Assembly: GCA_964548055.1 (NCBI GenBank)
Contig: CAZJPS010000058.1
Location: forward strand, 1-7,757
Direction of reading: 5' to 3'
DNA from: CAZJPS01 sp964548055
Lineage (GTDB): Bacteria > Patescibacteriota > Gracilibacteria > Peribacterales > Peribacteraceae
Length of the DNA stretch: 7,757 nucleotides
Of the stretch, positions 6,369 to 7,757 are shown piece by piece (position 1 is the first letter of the stretch; each line of letters begins with the position of its first letter). The notes under the pieces were generated by a model. The model ran no database searches, had not been told where the DNA came from, and was given only the letters and a program-made list of their open reading frames with translations. The translations under genes were made by a program, and so were the position numbers.

Positions 6369-6401
6369 CACAGTTGTAAAAGATTCCAGTAACCCTCTCC
6401 A
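6369..6401 (+). repeat. tRNA-Gly 3'-end-like fragment, copy 3
   Basis: CACAGTTGT-AAA-AGATTCC-AGTAACCCTCTCCA aligns without gaps to 487-519 (26 of 33 bases) and, with a five-base gap, to the 3' end of the tRNA-Gly. It lies 15 bases right of the end of the orphan ABC-F tail and 15 bases left of the SLH-pilin stop, on the same strand as the tRNA and downstream of it. There is no acceptor 5' strand upstream, so it is not a full tRNA. It is more degenerate than copy 1: CCCTC in place of CCCGC. Confidence 0.5.
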
Positions 6402-6415
6402 AACAACTAGCGAAC

Positions 6416-7114
6416 TTAACGCCATACTTGAATTATAGTCCCTTCAGCCTTTAGGGCTTTTATTGTAATTTTCCCGTCAGCCGCTTTACTAATCGCATAA
6501 CCTGTAAGAGTCGCATTTTTATCTACAGAGGGATCTGCAGGTATAGATACAAGATATGTTTCAAGCAGTATATCTAAATTCACACCTGAGCATTTAGTGA
6601 CATGCGACATGCAAATTTCTTGGTCTGTTGATGATAAAGATGCTGGCATTTTTCCATTATTGTCGATTCCATATTGATAGATAGCATTAAGGATCGTGTT
6701 CACATCTGAACGGCGCTGTGCATTATACGCATCTTGAAGTTGGCCCTTGCTTCCCTGTATGGCCATTGTCTGTTCGAAAGTAGCCTGTCTTTCCAGCATT
6801 TTCTTATACAGACGCTGAGAAATAACAGCAATTTCTGCGCGCGTTAATGTTCCATTCGGTTGAAAATATCCAGGATTGCTTCCTGCGCCATTCATAATTC
6901 CTGCCTCACTTGCCCACTGAATAGCATCATATGCCCAGTGAGATTTAGGTACGTCTCGGAAAGCAGTTGGCACAACTGTGGCAGCCGCCACGCCAGATAC
7001 AAATGAACCTAAGCAGAAAAGTCCAATGAGAAACTGGCGTTTGTAACAAGCAAAAAAATATTGTAATATTTTATATGATGGATGCGTTAATTTATCGCCG
7101 AGTTTTCCTTTCAC
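6416..7114 (-). CDS. S-layer homology domain fused to pilin-like domain, exported
   Basis: 232 residues from GTG 7114 (GGAA six bases upstream); no other start lies before residue 74. A basic N-terminus (YKRQ, 24-27) leads into a hydrophobic segment (28-45) ending near AAA, a signal peptide or anchor. One SLH domain follows at about 52-103, with FRDVPKSHWAYDAI and GTLTRAEIAVISQRL as its diagnostic ends; such domains bind cell-wall polymers. After a helical linker, about 127-232 resembles the globular part of Patescibacteria pseudopilins: RRSDVNTILNAIYQYGIDNNGKMP, a Cys168/Cys175 pair, IPADPS and GYAISKAADGKI. The usual N-terminal pilin methylation helix is missing and SLH takes its place. Likely a surface protein fixed to the wall. 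It lies inside the repeat-bounded unit, with its 5' end overlapping the divergent gene by 40 bases. Confidence 0.85.
   Translation of the reverse strand: MKGKLGDKLTHPSYKILQYFFACYKRQFLIGLFCLGSFVSGVAAATVVPTAFRDVPKSHWAYDAIQWASEAGIMNGAGSNPGYFQPNGTLTRAEIAVISQRLYKKMLERQATFEQTMAIQGSKGQLQDAYNAQRRSDVNTILNAIYQYGIDNNGKMPASLSSTDQEICMSHVTKCSGVNLDILLETYLVSIPADPSVDKNATLTGYAISKAADGKITIKALKAEGTIIQVWR
7055..7072. promoter_or_regulatory. AT-rich perfect palindrome upstream of 7075 gene
   Basis: AAAATATT (7055-7062), spacer GT, AATATTTT (7065-7072). It ends two bases before the plus-strand ATG at 7075 and lies inside the N-terminal codons of the divergent SLH-pilin gene. It could be an operator for one or both divergent genes, or simply AT-rich coding sequence; the sequence cannot decide. 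Confidence 0.3.
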
Positions 7115-7473
7115 GAGTATTCCATATCTGCGGCTTATTTTCTTTGTGGCCGCTATTTTATTTAGGCTTCACAGATTCTCTCGTAAGTTGTTTTTCTTCA
7201 AATGATCCAGGTGGATGCGGTATCATATTGGCTATTTTTTCTATTGTTACCTTCATTCCTGCATATATATTTTCTTTTGCGCTGCGTCTTCCGCTATTAA
7301 TTTTTCTACCACAAGGATTTGCAGAAAGCCTTTCATTAGTCTTAGCCATCACCTTTTTGAATTACCTGATAGTGGGACTTCTGGGTTATTCTTTATCAAT
7401 AAAATTTGGAATATTTCGATTTATTTTTATTACTATACTTTTTTTGCAACCCATATTCATACTCTTCACATAG
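7075..7473 (+). CDS. Four-helix membrane protein of unknown function
   Basis: 132 residues from ATG 7075 (ATG 7078 also possible), TAG stop, no Shine-Dalgarno sequence. A basic N-terminus (YRRVFLSR) precedes four hydrophobic helices: about residues 16-32, 48-70, 83-103 and 109-131. The loop after helix 1 has CFSSNDPGGCG (about 39-49), two Cys that could form a disulfide outside the cell. The helices are rich in Phe, Ile and Leu, and base use is more AT-rich than in the MFS or SRPBCC genes, which agrees with a separate origin. I do not recognise a family. The first 40 bases overlap the divergent SLH-pilin gene. A TTG at 7144 would avoid the overlap but remove half of helix 1. It converges on the ABC-F gene with 39 bases between stops. 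Confidence 0.6.
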   Translation: MMDALIYRRVFLSRVFHICGLFSLWPLFYLGFTDSLVSCFSSNDPGGCGIILAIFSIVTFIPAYIFSFALRLPLLIFLPQGFAESLSLVLAITFLNYLIVGLLGYSLSIKFGIFRFIFITILFLQPIFILFT

Positions 7474-7512
7474 TTTTCCAAACCACTTTTGAAAATTAAT
7501 TAATAAAAAATC

Positions 7513-7757
7513 TCACAACGCCCCTAAATCCAACTCCTCATTCATCACTACTTGATTCACGAACTCGGTATCGTGGCTTACGAGGATCATACCGCCTTCG
7601 TATTCATTCAGGGCTTCTGCAATCACGGGAATATGACGGAAATTGATGTGGTTTGTGGGCTCATCCAAAATCAGTAATGTTGGCTTTTGCAACGTAAAGC
7701 GTGCAAAGCAGAGCAGACCTTTTTGGCCTTCCGAAAGGGCTCCTACTTTTGTTTGTA
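7513..7757 (-). CDS. ABC-F family ATPase, C-terminal end only
   Basis: 80 C-terminal residues are visible; the start lies beyond the right edge. Seen in order: signature loop LSEGQKGLL (a variant of LSGGQ), Walker B and D-loop LLILDEPTNHIN, and the switch histidine in ILVSHD. The E of DEPTNH is the catalytic glutamate. DEPTNH is typical of ABC-F proteins, soluble twin-ATPase factors that act on the ribosome (translation factors or antibiotic-resistance types). The protein ends about 20 residues after SHD, without the long C-terminal extension of some members. The last 25 codons and the stop are duplicated at 6277-6354, so this end was probably supplied by the inserted unit while the protein stayed unchanged. 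The stop here is TGA. Confidence 0.9.
   Translation of the reverse strand, partial: QTKVGALSEGQKGLLCFARFTLQKPTLLILDEPTNHINFRHIPVIAEALNEYEGGMILVSHDTEFVNQVVMNEELDLGAL

Larger units (their letters stand above)
6355..7590. mobile_element. Putative 1.24-kb inserted unit in the 3' end of the ABC-F gene
   Basis: The interval is bounded by the direct repeat of the ABC-F tail (6277-6354 and 7513-7590; period 1236 bases). It carries a tRNA-Gly-like fragment, the SLH-pilin gene and a divergent membrane-protein gene. The right-hand repeat completes the ABC-F gene and the left-hand repeat is orphaned, the arrangement left by elements that integrate into a gene's 3' end and restore it. No integrase, transposase or terminal inverted repeat is seen, so either it was mobilised in trans or it arose by homologous exchange. 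The repeat is seen directly; mobility is inference. Confidence 0.5.

Noticed and set aside
487..6401. Integron attC sites or a CRISPR array
   Set aside because: The three similar segments are kilobases apart and lack the RYYYAAC/GTTRRRY core pair and imperfect long-stem structure of attC. No regularly spaced repeats or cas genes are present.
7474..7495. Terminator (TTTTC/GAAAA stem) after the 7075 gene
   Set aside because: A five-base AT-rich stem with a long loop and no proper T-run is too weak to call.

Overview
The window looks like an accessory stretch of a bacterial chromosome, most likely from a Patescibacteria/CPR-type genome (Peregrinibacteria or Gracilibacteria neighbourhood). This is inferred from gene style: a pseudopilin-like protein of the type common in those genomes, small orphan membrane proteins, a Cys-repeat exported protein, and almost no Shine-Dalgarno sequences ahead of the starts. 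TGA acts as a stop: the ABC-F gene ends in TGA and its duplicated tail ends in TAA at the same codon. This argues against the UGA=Gly code of some Gracilibacteria/Absconditabacteria.

Left part (1-1797). A 5'-complete but truncated DUF6624-like gene runs off the left edge on the minus strand. A short tRNA-Gly-3'-end-like fragment follows. Next is a minus-strand gene for a membrane-anchored or exported protein built from about 34-residue repeats, each holding a pair of cysteines. The 224-base upstream region of that gene carries a perfect 9+9 inverted repeat that could be an operator.

Middle (1798-5238). Three plus-strand membrane-protein genes lie close together: a four-helix unknown, a DUF998 protein and a small helical unknown. 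They converge on a minus-strand DHA2-type 14-TM MFS drug/proton antiporter. An SRPBCC/AHSA1-family gene is divergent from the antiporter.

Right part (5239-7757). A tRNA-Gly(UCC) with a strong sigma70-type promoter but an irregular T-stem and D-loop is followed by a minus-strand HNH-like gene. Then comes the most striking structure. The last 25 codons plus stop of an ABC-F ATPase gene are present twice, at 6277-6354 (orphan copy) and 7513-7590 (attached to the gene that runs off the right edge). The two copies differ only at four synonymous or stop-codon positions. Between them lie a gene fusing an S-layer-homology domain to a pilin-like globular domain, and a divergent membrane-protein gene overlapping it at the 5' ends. 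The simplest reading is that a unit of about 1.24 kb inserted into the 3' end of the ABC-F gene, brought a replacement tail, and pushed the old tail aside next to the HNH gene that formerly followed it. A second tRNA-Gly-like fragment sits just inside the left border of this unit. No recombinase is visible in the window.
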